DNA of 47,698 nt from an uncultured Eubacteriales bacterium (GTDB taxonomy: Bacteria > Bacillota > Clostridia > Christensenellales > Aristaeellaceae). The position numbers and the translations under genes were made by a program. The notes below the pieces were generated by a model. The model ran no database searches, was not told where the DNA came from, and worked only from the letters and a program-made list of their open reading frames with translations. The number at the start of each line of letters is the position of its first letter. Position 1 is the first letter of the stretch. Shown one piece after another: positions 1 through 8,739 of this stretch. The stretch is from the NCBI GenBank assembly GCA_902785105.1, contig CACZXF010000007.1:1-47698 (forward strand). The letters run 5' to 3'.

Positions 1-317
1 TGTTGACTCCCCTTCTCGAGTTCATAGTTCCACTATTGTATCGCTATAGGTGAACTATGCCCTTTTGGGGTTAGACCGTATAGAATGTTTCATAGTAATT
101 GTATTTGTACTGAAAAAAACGTATAAATATGAATAAAAGAGGTTAAAATATATGAAACGAAAGTGAACTGGCAATTGTTGACAACCTTGGCTAACCGGGA
201 CTTTTCACCTTATGGCGACCATGGATTCCCACAGCACGGCACATTTCCCAGCATGGCCGGACGGACCGGCGGCAAGATTATCTTCGGGCGTGGAAAGCCG
301 GATTGGAGGAATGTGCA
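1..317. other. AT-rich leader upstream of spoIVB, no gene recognised
   Basis: No reading frame here has a believable start, ribosome site and coding character. All three plus frames meet stops within the first 60 bases, so no upstream gene tail is visible either. An inverted repeat (CATAGTTC at 23-30, GAACTATG at 52-59) could be an operator or the stem of a weak terminator for a gene outside the window. The expected sporulation promoter for spoIVB should lie here, but I could not assign one. Confidence 0.5.
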
Positions 318-1517
318 ATGAGGGAGACAAAAAGGCGACGACTGAAACTTACCCTGGCAGCTGCGATTGCGGCACTGATGCTGACGCCGGGAATTTCAAG
401 GGTAGCGGCGCTGCCGGGGAAAATCAGCATCAGCGCAGGCGGCGCGGTGGAATTGCCTGCATCGTCGCTGCTTCAGGCGGACATTGATGGAACATCATCG
501 AATGAAAGCTTTACTCTGACAGCCGATGATGCCGGAAATAAGCCATTGAACTATGCCTTGCTGGGCGTGCTGCCGGTCAAGACGGTCAGCCTGTCCGTCG
601 AACCGGAACGGCGGCTGATCCCCGGCGGGCAGTCGGTGGGCATCGCCATCGACACCGAGGGCGTGGTTGTGGTCGGAGCATCCGACATCGGTTCGACACC
701 CAGCCCCGCGCGATTGGCGGGCCTTCGAAGCGGGGATATTATAGAAAAAGTGAACGGCGAGTCCATTTCCAGCGCTGAGGAACTGACCGAGCATCTTGAA
801 GGAGATAATGCCGTGACGCTGGATGTGTCCCGGAACGGCAAGGCGCTAAGCTGTCAGGTGACACCCGCCATGGATGCCAGAGACGGCCACTGGCGTCTGG
901 GCGCGTGGGTGCGGGACAGCACGGCAGGGGTCGGCACGCTGACCTTTATCGACCCTGAAACCGGTCTCTACGGCGCGCTGGGCCATGCCATTACCGATGT
1001 GGACACCAGCGTCACCATGCCGGTGGGCGTGGGGGAGCTGTACGAAAACAGGGTGGTGAACGTGACCCCCAGCAAGCATGGCAAGCCCGGTGAGCTGACC
1101 GGTGACTTTGTATTCAGCCCGGAGCTCATCGGCACAGTGGAGCGCAACACGCAACAGGGAATATTTGGCCATACAAGCAATACCGACCAAGGTCTGTACT
1201 CTAACGGCCTGCCTGTGGCTCATCGCAGTGAGCTGCACACCGGTCTGGCTTCACTACTGACCAGTATTGACAGCGGTGGGCCAAAAGAATACGCCTGTGA
1301 AATCGTTCGAATAAACAACAGTGACACACGCTCCATGGTGATCAGAGTCACAGACCCGGAGCTGCTGGAAAGGACGGGCGGCATCGTGCAGGGCATGTCG
1401 GGCAGCCCCATCATACAAGATGGACGACTCGTCGGCGCGGTGACCCATGTGATGATCAACGACCCCGCCATGGGATACGGCATTGCCATCGACGCCATGC
1501 TGGAGGCGGCGGCGTAA
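318..1517 (+). CDS. spoIVB: SpoIVB sporulation signalling serine protease (S55 family)
   Basis: 399 aa. SpoIVB is made in the forespore and exported into the intermembrane space, where it cleaves SpoIVFA and so triggers pro-sigmaK processing by SpoIVFB in the mother cell (family knowledge from Bacillus). The sequence shows an N-terminal membrane anchor or signal (about residues 8-32), a PDZ domain (about 85-180, with the SPARLAGLRSGDII carboxylate-binding region), and a C-terminal S55 peptidase domain. The catalytic His is in the GHAITD motif (His223) and the nucleophile Ser in GMSGSPI (Ser361); the Asp is probably in the RVTDPELL segment. The ATG at 318 is chosen because GGAGGA (305-310) sits 7 nt upstream; an in-frame TTG at 303 overlaps that ribosome site. 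Length is close to the Bacillus protein. It is followed by a hairpin and stands alone, as in many Clostridia. Confidence 0.95.
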   Translation: MRETKRRRLKLTLAAAIAALMLTPGISRVAALPGKISISAGGAVELPASSLLQADIDGTSSNESFTLTADDAGNKPLNYALLGVLPVKTVSLSVEPERRLIPGGQSVGIAIDTEGVVVVGASDIGSTPSPARLAGLRSGDIIEKVNGESISSAEELTEHLEGDNAVTLDVSRNGKALSCQVTPAMDARDGHWRLGAWVRDSTAGVGTLTFIDPETGLYGALGHAITDVDTSVTMPVGVGELYENRVVNVTPSKHGKPGELTGDFVFSPELIGTVERNTQQGIFGHTSNTDQGLYSNGLPVAHRSELHTGLASLLTSIDSGGPKEYACEIVRINNSDTRSMVIRVTDPELLERTGGIVQGMSGSPIIQDGRLVGAVTHVMINDPAMGYGIAIDAMLEAAA

Positions 1518-1518
1518 A

Positions 1519-1556
1519 CGAAACCGGACACGAAAACAGACCGTGTCCGGTTTTCG
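1519..1556 (+). terminator. Hairpin terminator after spoIVB
   Basis: The arms cgaaaccggacacg (1519-1532) and cgtgtccggttttcg (1542-1556) pair with one bulged base around a 9-nt loop, directly after the spoIVB stop. The downstream U-run is short (TTTTCG), so termination may be partial. Confidence 0.65.
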
Positions 1557-1627
1557 TATAGGCGGTCTTGTGAAATAAAAACGACAGATTAGCGAATAAT
1601 TTTGAACTAAAAAAGCATGTCATAATA

Positions 1628-1656
1628 TTGACAACAGGTTTTGCGGATGTTATAAT
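1628..1656 (+). promoter_or_regulatory. Consensus sigma-A promoter of the mgl operon
   Basis: A perfect TTGACA (1628-1633), a 17-nt spacer and a perfect TATAAT (1651-1656) with an extended TGT before it. Transcription should start near 1663, giving a leader of about 115 nt before mglB. A promoter this strong usually needs a repressor to be controlled. Confidence 0.9.
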
Positions 1657-1658
1657 CA

Positions 1659-1676
1659 TTAAGTAAATTTCACTAA
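1659..1676 (+). promoter_or_regulatory. Possible operator overlapping the mgl transcription start
   Basis: The sequence TTAAGTAAATTTCACTAA, immediately downstream of the -10 box, is an imperfect palindrome (AGTAAA / TTCACT around a central T). Its place at the start site fits a repressor of the LacI or ROK type. This is inference from symmetry and position; no regulator gene is next to it. Confidence 0.35.
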
Positions 1677-1777
1677 ACTAAAGCATATTGGGCAATTTTA
1701 CCATAATTTATATTCTGAGGTTATGCGGGGGCGAGAGTTCCCTGTCAATAACGCAACAAAACAAGGAGGAAGACACA

Positions 1778-2824
1778 ATGAAGAAAATCCTGGTCCTCGT
1801 GCTGGCCCTCGTGCTGGCGCTGTCCTGCTTCGCCGCGATGGCGGAGATGAAGGACGAGTACAACATCCATGTCCTCGTGTGGAAGTTTGACGACACCTAC
1901 GGCTCCACCGTCCGTCAGGGCATGACCAAGTGGGCGGAACTCGTGGGCGACGAGCTGGGCACCAAGATCAATCTGACCATGGACGACGCGCAGGACGATA
2001 TGGCCAAGCAGGTCGAGCAGGCTGACCAGATCATCGGCAAGAAGCCCGACTTCGTGATCATCAACCTGGCTGAGCCCGCCGGCGGCCAGACTCTGGTCGA
2101 CAAGTTCACCGCGGCTGGCATCCCCTTCCTGTTCTACAACATTCCGCCGTCGGAAGACACCTACACCTCCGTCGTCAAGGATTCCGGCGCCTTCTTCGTG
2201 GGCACGCTGCCCCGCGAGGCCGGCGACATGCAGGGCGAGATCCTGTATGATCTGTGGAGTGCCGACAATGCCGCCCTCGACCTGAACGGCGACGGCAAGA
2301 TCCAGTTCGTCGAGTTCAAGGGCGTTGCCAACAACCCCGAAGCCATCGCCCGCACCCAGTACTCCGAGGAGACCGCTGTGAACCTGGGCGTGCCGCTGGA
2401 GATGGTCAACGACATCATCGTGGCTGACTGGGATACCGGCAAGGCCAACGACGCCATGCTGTCCATCTGGCAGTCCCATCCCGAGATCGAGTTGGTCTTC
2501 GCCAACAACGACGACATGGCCATCGGCGTCATCGCCGCTCTGAACCAGTCCGGCTACAACACCGGCAACGAAGGCGACAAGGCCATCGCTGTCATCGGTG
2601 TTGACGCCACCGACGCTGCCATCGAAGCCATCAAGGCTGGCAAGATGACCGCTACCGTCAAGCAGGACGGCGACGCCATGGGCGAAGCCAACATCCGCTT
2701 TGCGATGAACTACCTCATCAACGGCAAGTGGATCGAGGGCCTCGAGAGCAAGTATAAGCTCAACGACGACGGCTGCTCCGTGTACATCCCCTATGCCAAG
2801 ATCACCGCTGATTCCGTGCAGTAA
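1778..2824 (+). CDS. mglB: Galactose/glucose ABC transporter substrate-binding protein
   Basis: 348 aa exported binding protein of the MglB type. It has a signal peptide (about 1-22, ending FAAMA), with no lipobox Cys at the cleavage site. The two-lobed periplasmic-binding fold follows, including an EF-hand-like calcium loop DLNGDGKIQ (about 168-176) that is characteristic of the E. coli galactose-binding protein, and the hinge/ligand segments FANNDDMAIG and VIGVDAT. It would capture D-galactose or D-glucose outside the membrane and hand it to MglAC. The ATG is fixed by AAGGAGGA (1763-1770). It is the first gene of the operon and is separated from mglA by a strong hairpin, which would make it the most abundant product. 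How the mature protein is retained without a lipid anchor is not evident. Confidence 0.93.
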   Translation: MKKILVLVLALVLALSCFAAMAEMKDEYNIHVLVWKFDDTYGSTVRQGMTKWAELVGDELGTKINLTMDDAQDDMAKQVEQADQIIGKKPDFVIINLAEPAGGQTLVDKFTAAGIPFLFYNIPPSEDTYTSVVKDSGAFFVGTLPREAGDMQGEILYDLWSADNAALDLNGDGKIQFVEFKGVANNPEAIARTQYSEETAVNLGVPLEMVNDIIVADWDTGKANDAMLSIWQSHPEIELVFANNDDMAIGVIAALNQSGYNTGNEGDKAIAVIGVDATDAAIEAIKAGKMTATVKQDGDAMGEANIRFAMNYLINGKWIEGLESKYKLNDDGCSVYIPYAKITADSVQ

Positions 2825-2860
2825 TTCAACAGCGCAATCGGTCTGATCTCAGTCAATCAG

Positions 2861-2890
2861 GCGGTTCCGGCGATCCTTCGCCGGAACCGC
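2861..2890 (+). terminator. Intercistronic hairpin between mglB and mglA
   Basis: gcggttccggcga (2861-2873) and tcgccggaaccgc (2878-2890) form a perfect 13-bp stem with a 4-nt loop. The next bases (gtttgag) are not a long U-run, so it may act as a partial terminator or as a 3' stabiliser of mglB mRNA. Such hairpins after the binding-protein gene commonly raise its level relative to the membrane components. Confidence 0.75.
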
Positions 2891-2910
2891 GTTTGAGGTA
2901 TGAACAGAGT

Positions 2911-2962
2911 AGAGGCGGCACTGTATCGCCCGTCCAAGGATGGGCGGCAGAGTGGCGCCTCT
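2911..2962 (+). promoter_or_regulatory. Nested hairpin structure in the mglB-mglA spacer
   Basis: An outer stem (2911-2922 with 2951-2962; 12 positions with one G-G mismatch) encloses an inner hairpin (gcccgtcc 2928-2935 with ggatgggc 2938-2945). It is distinct from the preceding hairpin and lacks a U-run. It may be an RNA processing or protection element, or a regulatory leader for mglA. No riboswitch class is recognised. Confidence 0.45.
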
Positions 2963-3100
2963 ATGCGAGGCCAGAGAAGGTTTAACTGTGATGATGGCTG
3001 TATCTCCTTAGTGATCGCCTCTTTATCAGGGCTCATGGTTATCACCGCAGATGAAACCCTGCAACGAACGACAAATTGCTGAAAAGTGGTGAGGTAAATC

Positions 3101-4618
3101 ATGTCCGAACAACAGTATCTGCTTGAGATGCTGAACATTGAAAAGCAATTCCCCGGCGTCAAGGCGCTGGACGGCGCAAAGCTGCAATTGCGGGCGGGCA
3201 CGGTTCACGCGCTGATGGGCGAAAACGGCGCGGGAAAATCGACCCTGATGAAGTGTCTCTTTGGCATCTACACCCGTGACGGCGGCACCATTACCATGAA
3301 CGGCCAGCCCGTCACTTTCACCAGCCCCCGTGACGCGCTGGACAACGGCGTGGCGATGGTGCACCAGGAACTGAACCAGGTGCTCCGCCGCTCCGTCATG
3401 GAAAACATGTACCTCGGTCGGTTTCCACTGAACGCCATCGGCATGGTGGATTCCAAGAAGATGTACAACGAGACCAAGGCCATATTCGACGACCTGGAGA
3501 TCGACGTGGACCCACGCACCATCATCGGCGGGCTGTCCGTCTCCAAGCGGCAGATGGTGGAGATCGCCAAGGCCGTCTCCTACAATGCCAAGATACTGGT
3601 GCTGGACGAGCCGACCTCCTCGCTGACCGAGGACGAGGTCGAGCACCTCTTCCGCATCATGAACCGGCTGACCGCCAAGGGCGTGGGCATCATCTATATC
3701 TCCCATAAGATGGATGAGATACTGCGCATCTCGGACGATGTCACCATCATGCGCGACGGCCAGTGGGTCTCCACCCAGCCCGCCAAGGAGCTGACCACCG
3801 ACGAGATCATCCGCCTGATGGTCAACCGCGAGATGTCCAACCGCTTCCCGCCCAAGAACAACAAGGTGGGCAATGTGCTGCTGGATGTCAAGGGCCTGAC
3901 GGGCATGTACGAGCCCACCTGCCACGACGTCACCTTCCAGCTCCACGAGGGCGAGGTGCTGGGTGTAGCCGGCTTGGTCGGCTCCCGCCGCACGGAGCTG
4001 CTGAACACGCTGTTCGGCTACTTCACCAAGGGCGGCGGCGAGGTGGACATGCGCGGCAAGAAGATCGAAAACGTCACCACCGACGAGGCCCGAAACAACG
4101 GCTTCGCCCTCATCACCGAGGAGCGGCGCGCCACCGGCATCTTCGGCGAGGCCAGCATACTCTTCAATTCCATCATCGCAAACGTCAACGCCTATGGCAA
4201 GCCCCTGCTTTCCAGTGGCAAGATGACCAAGGATACCCAGTGGGTCATCGAATCCATGCACGTCAAGACGCCGACCCAGCGCACTCACATCAAGAGCCTC
4301 TCCGGCGGCAACCAGCAGAAGGTCATCATCGGCCGCTGGCTGCTGACCAACCCGGACGTGCTCCTGCTGGACGAGCCCACCCGCGGCATCGACGTCGGCT
4401 CGAAATATGAGATTTACGAGCTGATCCTCCACCTGGCGGAGCAGGGGAAGGGCGTCATGATGGTGTCCTCCGAAATGCCGGAGCTGCTGGGCATCTGCGA
4501 CCGCATACTGGTCATGTCCAACGGACGGCTGGCTGGCATCGTCGAGCGCGGCAAGGACTTCGGCGGCATCCCCGGTGAACAGGAGACCATCATGGCACTG
4601 GCGGCCAAATACGTCTAA
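3101..4618 (+). CDS. mglA: Galactose/methyl galactoside ABC transporter ATP-binding protein
   Basis: 505 aa, a double ATPase typical of the sugar (CUT2) importers. The first nucleotide-binding domain has Walker [10 protein letters not shown] (40-48), a signature-like [14 protein letters not shown] and Walker [10 protein letters not shown]. The second has a degenerate Walker A (GLVGSRRTE), an intact signature SGGNQQKV and Walker [14 protein letters not shown]. An asymmetric pair with a degenerate second P-loop is normal in this family. The protein energises sugar uptake through MglC. The ATG follows GTGGTGAGG (3086-3094). It lies 276 nt after mglB, across two RNA hairpins, and 26 nt before mglC. 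Confidence 0.93.
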   Translation: MSEQQYLLEMLNIEKQFPGVKALDGAKLQLRAGTVHALMGENGAGKSTLMKCLFGIYTRDGGTITMNGQPVTFTSPRDALDNGVAMVHQELNQVLRRSVMENMYLGRFPLNAIGMVDSKKMYNETKAIFDDLEIDVDPRTIIGGLSVSKRQMVEIAKAVSYNAKILVLDEPTSSLTEDEVEHLFRIMNRLTAKGVGIIYISHKMDEILRISDDVTIMRDGQWVSTQPAKELTTDEIIRLMVNREMSNRFPPKNNKVGNVLLDVKGLTGMYEPTCHDVTFQLHEGEVLGVAGLVGSRRTELLNTLFGYFTKGGGEVDMRGKKIENVTTDEARNNGFALITEERRATGIFGEASILFNSIIANVNAYGKPLLSSGKMTKDTQWVIESMHVKTPTQRTHIKSLSGGNQQKVIIGRWLLTNPDVLLLDEPTRGIDVGSKYEIYELILHLAEQGKGVMMVSSEMPELLGICDRILVMSNGRLAGIVERGKDFGGIPGEQETIMALAAKYV

Positions 4619-4644
4619 GGCATTCGGAAAGAGGGAATATAAAG

Positions 4645-6312
4645 ATGAAAAAGAGTATCTCCACCATCGTCATGCTGGTCGTGCTGGCAATCGGTATCGC
4701 CCTGACGGCCTATGGCGTCACTGGCCAGGGCATCTATGGAAACGCGGCTGCCATGATGGGCGTCAGCAAGAAGGATGCCATGGGCTTCATTCAGAACCCC
4801 GATACGCTCACTGAGCTGAGCGATGTCGGCAAGATCGGCGCGGACAAGGTCAAGTCCTTCCTGAAGAGCCTCGGCCTGGATGCCGCCAAGGTGGATTCCG
4901 TGGTGGACGAGCGGGCCAAGTATGAGACCGCCGTCGCCAACTCCAAGAACCGCGACGCCTTTATGGCCTACGCCATGAAGGCCGACAGCACCATCACGGA
5001 GGACAACTTCAACGAATTCGTGATGGACCATGACCGCTCTGACAAGATGCGCCTGGACATGGCCCGCGAGGAGCTGGGCGTGGACGAGGCCGAGTTTGAC
5101 GCCGTCAAGTCCAACAGCGAGCTGCTGGGCCTGTATCGTGAGGGCATCCCGCAGATCCTGAACAACAAGCACATGACCAGCTCGGTCATCTTCCTGTTCT
5201 GCGGCGTGATCCTGCTGGTCATCGCCGGCGCGTACTTCCTGATCGCGGCCATGAGCCTCAAGCCCCGTGCCCGCGTGAAGGCCGTCAACCCCAAGATGGA
5301 GAAGATCACCTCCACCCTGCTGAATTACGCGCTGTTCATCATCCTGGGCCTGATCCTGATCATCGTCTCCATCATGCGCCCGGACTTCCTGAGCATCGAC
5401 AATATCCTCAACATCCTCCAGAACGCCTCCACCAAGGGCATACTGGCCCTGGGCTGCGCGGGCCTGATCGTGCTGGCCGGTACTGACCTTTCCATCGGCC
5501 GCGTGCTGGGCATCTCCGCCGCTATGACGGCCTCCCTGGTCCAGTCCACCACCTACGCCAGCCGCATGTATCCCACCATGGTCAGCCCCCTGAGCGGCAT
5601 CGGCCTGCTGGTGCCTCTGTGCGCCTCCATCGCCGTGGCCGTGCTGTTCTGCATGATCAACGGCTTTGGCGTCGCCAAGCTGCACCTGCACGCCTTCATC
5701 GTTACCCTGGGCACTCAGCTCATCGCCTACGGCGCGAACTGCCTCTACATCGAGTCCCAGCCCTCCGGCACCGCCCAGGCCCTGTCCACCTTTGATTCCA
5801 CCTTCCTGAACGTGGCGGCCGGCGGCATTTACCTGGGCGGCATCCGCATCCCTGTCGTGGTCATCTACTTCATCATCATGGCCGCCATCGTGTGGGTCAT
5901 CTGGAACAAGACCACCCTGGGCAAGAACATGTTCGCCGTGGGCGGCAACACCGAGGCCGCCGCGGTTTCCGGCGTCAACGTGGCCAAGACCATCATGCTG
6001 GTCTATCTGATGGCCGGCGTGCTCTACGGCATCGCCTCTTTCCTCGAAGCGGCCCGCATCACCGCCGTCGGCGCCAACACCGGCCTGAACTATGAGACTG
6101 ACGCCATCAGCGCGGTCGTGGTCGGCGGCGTCTCCTTCTCCGGCGGCGTCGGCACCATCCAGGGCGTCGTCATCGGCGCGGTCATCATGCAGGCCATCGT
6201 CTACGCCCTGAACTTCCTGGGCGTCAACCCCTATATCCAGTACATCATCCGCGGCCTCATCATCATCCTGGCCGTCTCCATCGACGTGCGCAAGTACATC
6301 GTGAAGAAGTAA
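4645..6312 (+). CDS. mglC: Galactose/methyl galactoside permease with a large N-terminal extension
   Basis: 555 aa. Residues from about 225 onward match MglC permeases throughout: NILQNASTKGILALG, LAGTDLSIGR, FAVGGNTEAAAVSGVNV, DAISAVVVGGVSFSGGVGT and the C-terminal NPYIQYIIRG. E. coli MglC is 336 aa, so about 215 residues are extra. The extension has a transmembrane segment (about 5-25), a charged, probably helical extracytoplasmic segment (about 30-168) and a second transmembrane segment (about 172-200), then a cytoplasmic linker into the permease. There is no internal ribosome site suggesting a shorter product, and codon use is the same throughout, so this is one protein. The extra domain faces outward, where MglB docks, and might assist binding-protein docking or sense load (inference). 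The short gene that follows begins 1 nt after its stop. Confidence 0.9.
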   Translation: MKKSISTIVMLVVLAIGIALTAYGVTGQGIYGNAAAMMGVSKKDAMGFIQNPDTLTELSDVGKIGADKVKSFLKSLGLDAAKVDSVVDERAKYETAVANSKNRDAFMAYAMKADSTITEDNFNEFVMDHDRSDKMRLDMAREELGVDEAEFDAVKSNSELLGLYREGIPQILNNKHMTSSVIFLFCGVILLVIAGAYFLIAAMSLKPRARVKAVNPKMEKITSTLLNYALFIILGLILIIVSIMRPDFLSIDNILNILQNASTKGILALGCAGLIVLAGTDLSIGRVLGISAAMTASLVQSTTYASRMYPTMVSPLSGIGLLVPLCASIAVAVLFCMINGFGVAKLHLHAFIVTLGTQLIAYGANCLYIESQPSGTAQALSTFDSTFLNVAAGGIYLGGIRIPVVVIYFIIMAAIVWVIWNKTTLGKNMFAVGGNTEAAAVSGVNVAKTIMLVYLMAGVLYGIASFLEAARITAVGANTGLNYETDAISAVVVGGVSFSGGVGTIQGVVIGAVIMQAIVYALNFLGVNPYIQYIIRGLIIILAVSIDVRKYIVKK

Positions 6313-6313
6313 T

Positions 6314-6553
6314 ATGGGATTGTTAGACAAGTGGAACGATCCTGACCGACAGGCGCGTGCCCAGTTGGAAGCGGCGGAGAAGGAATCCGAAAGGAAATTC
6401 TCCGCCGATCCCGCCCGGCCCAAACGCTATAAGCTCTACGACAGGATCGCCGCAAAGGTGTCCGTCAACACCATGAACGTCATCATCGTCATCGTCGTGG
6501 CGCTCCTGGTGGCCCTCCTCGTGGTCGGCATCGTGACGGGCAATCCGCAATGA
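6314..6553 (+). CDS. Small single-pass membrane protein of the mgl operon
   Basis: 79 aa, family not recognised. The N-terminal half is highly charged and hydrophilic (about residues 1-52, rich in Asp/Arg/Lys/Glu). The C-terminal half is one strong transmembrane helix (about 54-74, mostly Val, Ile, Leu and Ala). By the positive-inside rule the charged half is cytoplasmic. It starts one base after the mglC stop, so it is probably translationally coupled; its own ribosome site is weak. Position suggests a stoichiometric accessory of the Mgl transporter (inference). It is followed directly by the operon terminator. Confidence 0.75.
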   Translation: MGLLDKWNDPDRQARAQLEAAEKESERKFSADPARPKRYKLYDRIAAKVSVNTMNVIIVIVVALLVALLVVGIVTGNPQ

Positions 6554-6562
6554 CCATAGACG

Positions 6563-6595
6563 TGCCTCCCTTCAACAGGGAGGCATGTTTGTTTT
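6563..6595 (+). terminator. Terminator of the mgl operon
   Basis: tgcctccc (6563-6570) pairs with gggaggca (6578-6585) around a 7-nt loop, followed by gtttgtttt. This is a good intrinsic terminator 10 nt after the last gene of the operon. Confidence 0.8.
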
Positions 6596-6645
6596 GGAAA
6601 CAAACACACTGATGTGAACCAGTAAATATCAATGGGTTCCCGGAC

Positions 6646-6674
6646 TTGAAATAGATGTCGCAATAAGATAAAAT
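6646..6674 (+). promoter_or_regulatory. Sigma-A promoter of the sensor kinase operon
   Basis: TTGAAA (6646-6651), a 17-nt spacer and TAAAAT (6669-6674): one mismatch in each box. The start would be near 6681, leaving a short leader that contains the AAAGGAGG ribosome site at 6687-6694. Confidence 0.7.
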
Positions 6675-6702
6675 ACAGTTGTATGGAAAGGAGGCAACGC
6701 AG

Positions 6703-8655
6703 ATGAAAACACATGCAAAAGCAATTTCTGAACGCGGTATGCTTATGCTCCTGTACATACTGGCGGCAGTACTGTTTATGGTTGGCACGGCGAAGGCAGA
6801 CACCCGCATTGACACCTGGGCCGCGCTTCAGGAAGCGGTCAACGGCGCGCAAAACAGCTCTGTCATTACTCTGACGGACGATTTGACGGCGCTTGAAACG
6901 GATGTTGCCATCAACATTCCCGCAGGAAAGCGTCTGACGCTTGATCTGAACGGACACACACTAAATCGAAACCGGCAAAAAAGAGACGTCCATGTGGGCT
7001 CCGCCATCCACATCGAGGCCGGCGCGATCCTCATACTGCGGGACAGTATTGGAACGGGTGTCATCACCGGCGGAAGTCACGACAACGGCGGCGGCATATT
7101 GAACCGCGGCACGCTGATAATGGAGGGCGGCCGCGTGACGGGCAACACAGCCCTGAACAGCGGCGGCGGTCTGGCCAACAATGGCACAATGATTCTCATG
7201 GGCGGATGCGTGACCGGTAATAACTCCCAGGATCAGGGGGGCGGCGTCTTCAATCAGGCGAAGGCGCGTCTAAGCATGGATGATGACATCGTATTTGGCA
7301 ACAGCGCCCCGAGGCATGGTGATATTGCTAACGAAGGAATGCTGACGATCATCGGCACTGAGAATGGCGAAGTGTATATCGAGGACATGCCAGTCATCAA
7401 GCACTTCTTGGTCCAGCAATCCATCCTTCCCTGCGCCATACTGCTGATTGCGCTGCTGCTGGCGGTATGGCTGGATGACTATGTGGACAGAACTCGTAAG
7501 CGGGGCATGGTCATCATCATTGCCCTCGTTTTCAGCCTGATTATCCAGAATTACCTCGAAAACAGTCTATCCTCTGTCAGGATGTATAATGCGATGCGCG
7601 TGCCGGTGGCTATATATGGGTATGCCGTGCGCCCGGTCATATTGGCAATGTTTCTAACCATCGTGAAGCCAGAGGGACGCTATCGGGTCGTGTGGGCTCT
7701 GGTCGCTGTGAACGCATTGGTCTATCTGACGGCCTTTTTCTCCGATATCGCCTTTCATTTTACGGTGGCCGGTCACTTTAAGGGTGGTCCGTTGCGCCAG
7801 ACCTGCACCTTCATCAGCGCACTGCTGTTTGCCTATCTGTTTTATCTGACCCTTCGGCGGTTTCAACCCCGGCAGCGCAAGGAGTCTTGGATACCCATAT
7901 TGGTGACGGCGCTCATCGCCGGGGCGGTCGTCATGGATTTCAACATCGTATTCGATGAACCGCCCATCTCCTTTTTGACCATCGCCATCGCCATAAGCTG
8001 CGTGTTTTACTATATCTGGCTGCACCTGCAATTCGTGCGTGAGCACGAGGAGGCTTTGCGGGCGGGTCAGCGCATACAGATCATGATGAGCCAGATCCAG
8101 CCCCATTTTCTGTTTAACACGCTTTCCACCATACAGGCGCTCTGCGCCAAGGACCCGCCCACAGCCATCCATGCCATCGAGCGGTTCGGCGTATACCTCA
8201 GGCGTAACATCGAGGTGCTCAATCAGACGGAGCTGATTCCCTTCACCAAGGAGCTGGAGCACACACAAGCCTACACAGAGATCGAGAAGCTGCGCTTTCC
8301 CAACATCCGTGTGGAATACGACATCCAGGAGACGAACATCCCAGTCCCGGCGCTCTCAGTCCAGCCGCTGGTGGAAAATGCCATTCGGCATGGAGTGCGC
8401 GGCAGAAAGGACGGCCTCGTTTCCGTGACTACGCGGCGCGTTGGAAATGAGGACCTGATCGTCATTCGTGACAACGGAAAGGGCTTTGACGTCAACACCA
8501 TCAAGTCGAACGAAGGAACGCACATCGGCATTTCCAATGTGCGGAGCCGTCTGGAGCAGATGTGCGGCGGTGCCCTGGACATCGACAGCCGCATCGGTGA
8601 GGGAACCGAAGTCACACTGCGGGTTCCCATATCGCTCGAATCGTCAAAGCGCTGA
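6703..8655 (+). CDS. LytS/YesM-type histidine kinase with extracytoplasmic beta-helix sensor
   Basis: 650 aa. Order: signal or anchor helix (about 8-32); an extracytoplasmic region (about 35-235) with parallel beta-helix character, seen as rungs such as GGGILNRGTLIMEGGRVTGN, GGGLANNGTMILMGG and GGGVFNQAKARLSM; about seven transmembrane segments (about 240-445); a His_kinase-type dimerisation segment with QIQPHFLFNTLS (phospho-acceptor His about 468); and an HATPase domain with PLVENAIRHG (N box), DNGKGF and GISNVRSRL. The layout parallels 7TMR-DISM receptors, with a beta-helix in place of the usual lectin-like domain. The ATG at 6703 is set by AAAGGAGG; an upstream in-frame ATG at 6679 has no site. 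The partner response regulator follows. The beta-helix suggests a carbohydrate or polymer ligand (inference). Confidence 0.88.
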   Translation: MKTHAKAISERGMLMLLYILAAVLFMVGTAKADTRIDTWAALQEAVNGAQNSSVITLTDDLTALETDVAINIPAGKRLTLDLNGHTLNRNRQKRDVHVGSAIHIEAGAILILRDSIGTGVITGGSHDNGGGILNRGTLIMEGGRVTGNTALNSGGGLANNGTMILMGGCVTGNNSQDQGGGVFNQAKARLSMDDDIVFGNSAPRHGDIANEGMLTIIGTENGEVYIEDMPVIKHFLVQQSILPCAILLIALLLAVWLDDYVDRTRKRGMVIIIALVFSLIIQNYLENSLSSVRMYNAMRVPVAIYGYAVRPVILAMFLTIVKPEGRYRVVWALVAVNALVYLTAFFSDIAFHFTVAGHFKGGPLRQTCTFISALLFAYLFYLTLRRFQPRQRKESWIPILVTALIAGAVVMDFNIVFDEPPISFLTIAIAISCVFYYIWLHLQFVREHEEALRAGQRIQIMMSQIQPHFLFNTLSTIQALCAKDPPTAIHAIERFGVYLRRNIEVLNQTELIPFTKELEHTQAYTEIEKLRFPNIRVEYDIQETNIPVPALSVQPLVENAIRHGVRGRKDGLVSVTTRRVGNEDLIVIRDNGKGFDVNTIKSNEGTHIGISNVRSRLEQMCGGALDIDSRIGEGTEVTLRVPISLESSKR

Positions 8656-8739
8656 AGCTCCAGGAGCAGTAGAAACAGAAGGGTTGCTTCAATGCCTTTT
8701 CCTTAAAAAAATAACGACATTTGATGGATTGTTGATGGG

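Noticed and set aside
4615-6423. A 602-codon minus-strand frame opposite mglC
   Set aside because: It is antisense to a clearly conserved permease; its translation is His/Asp/Gly-rich without motifs.
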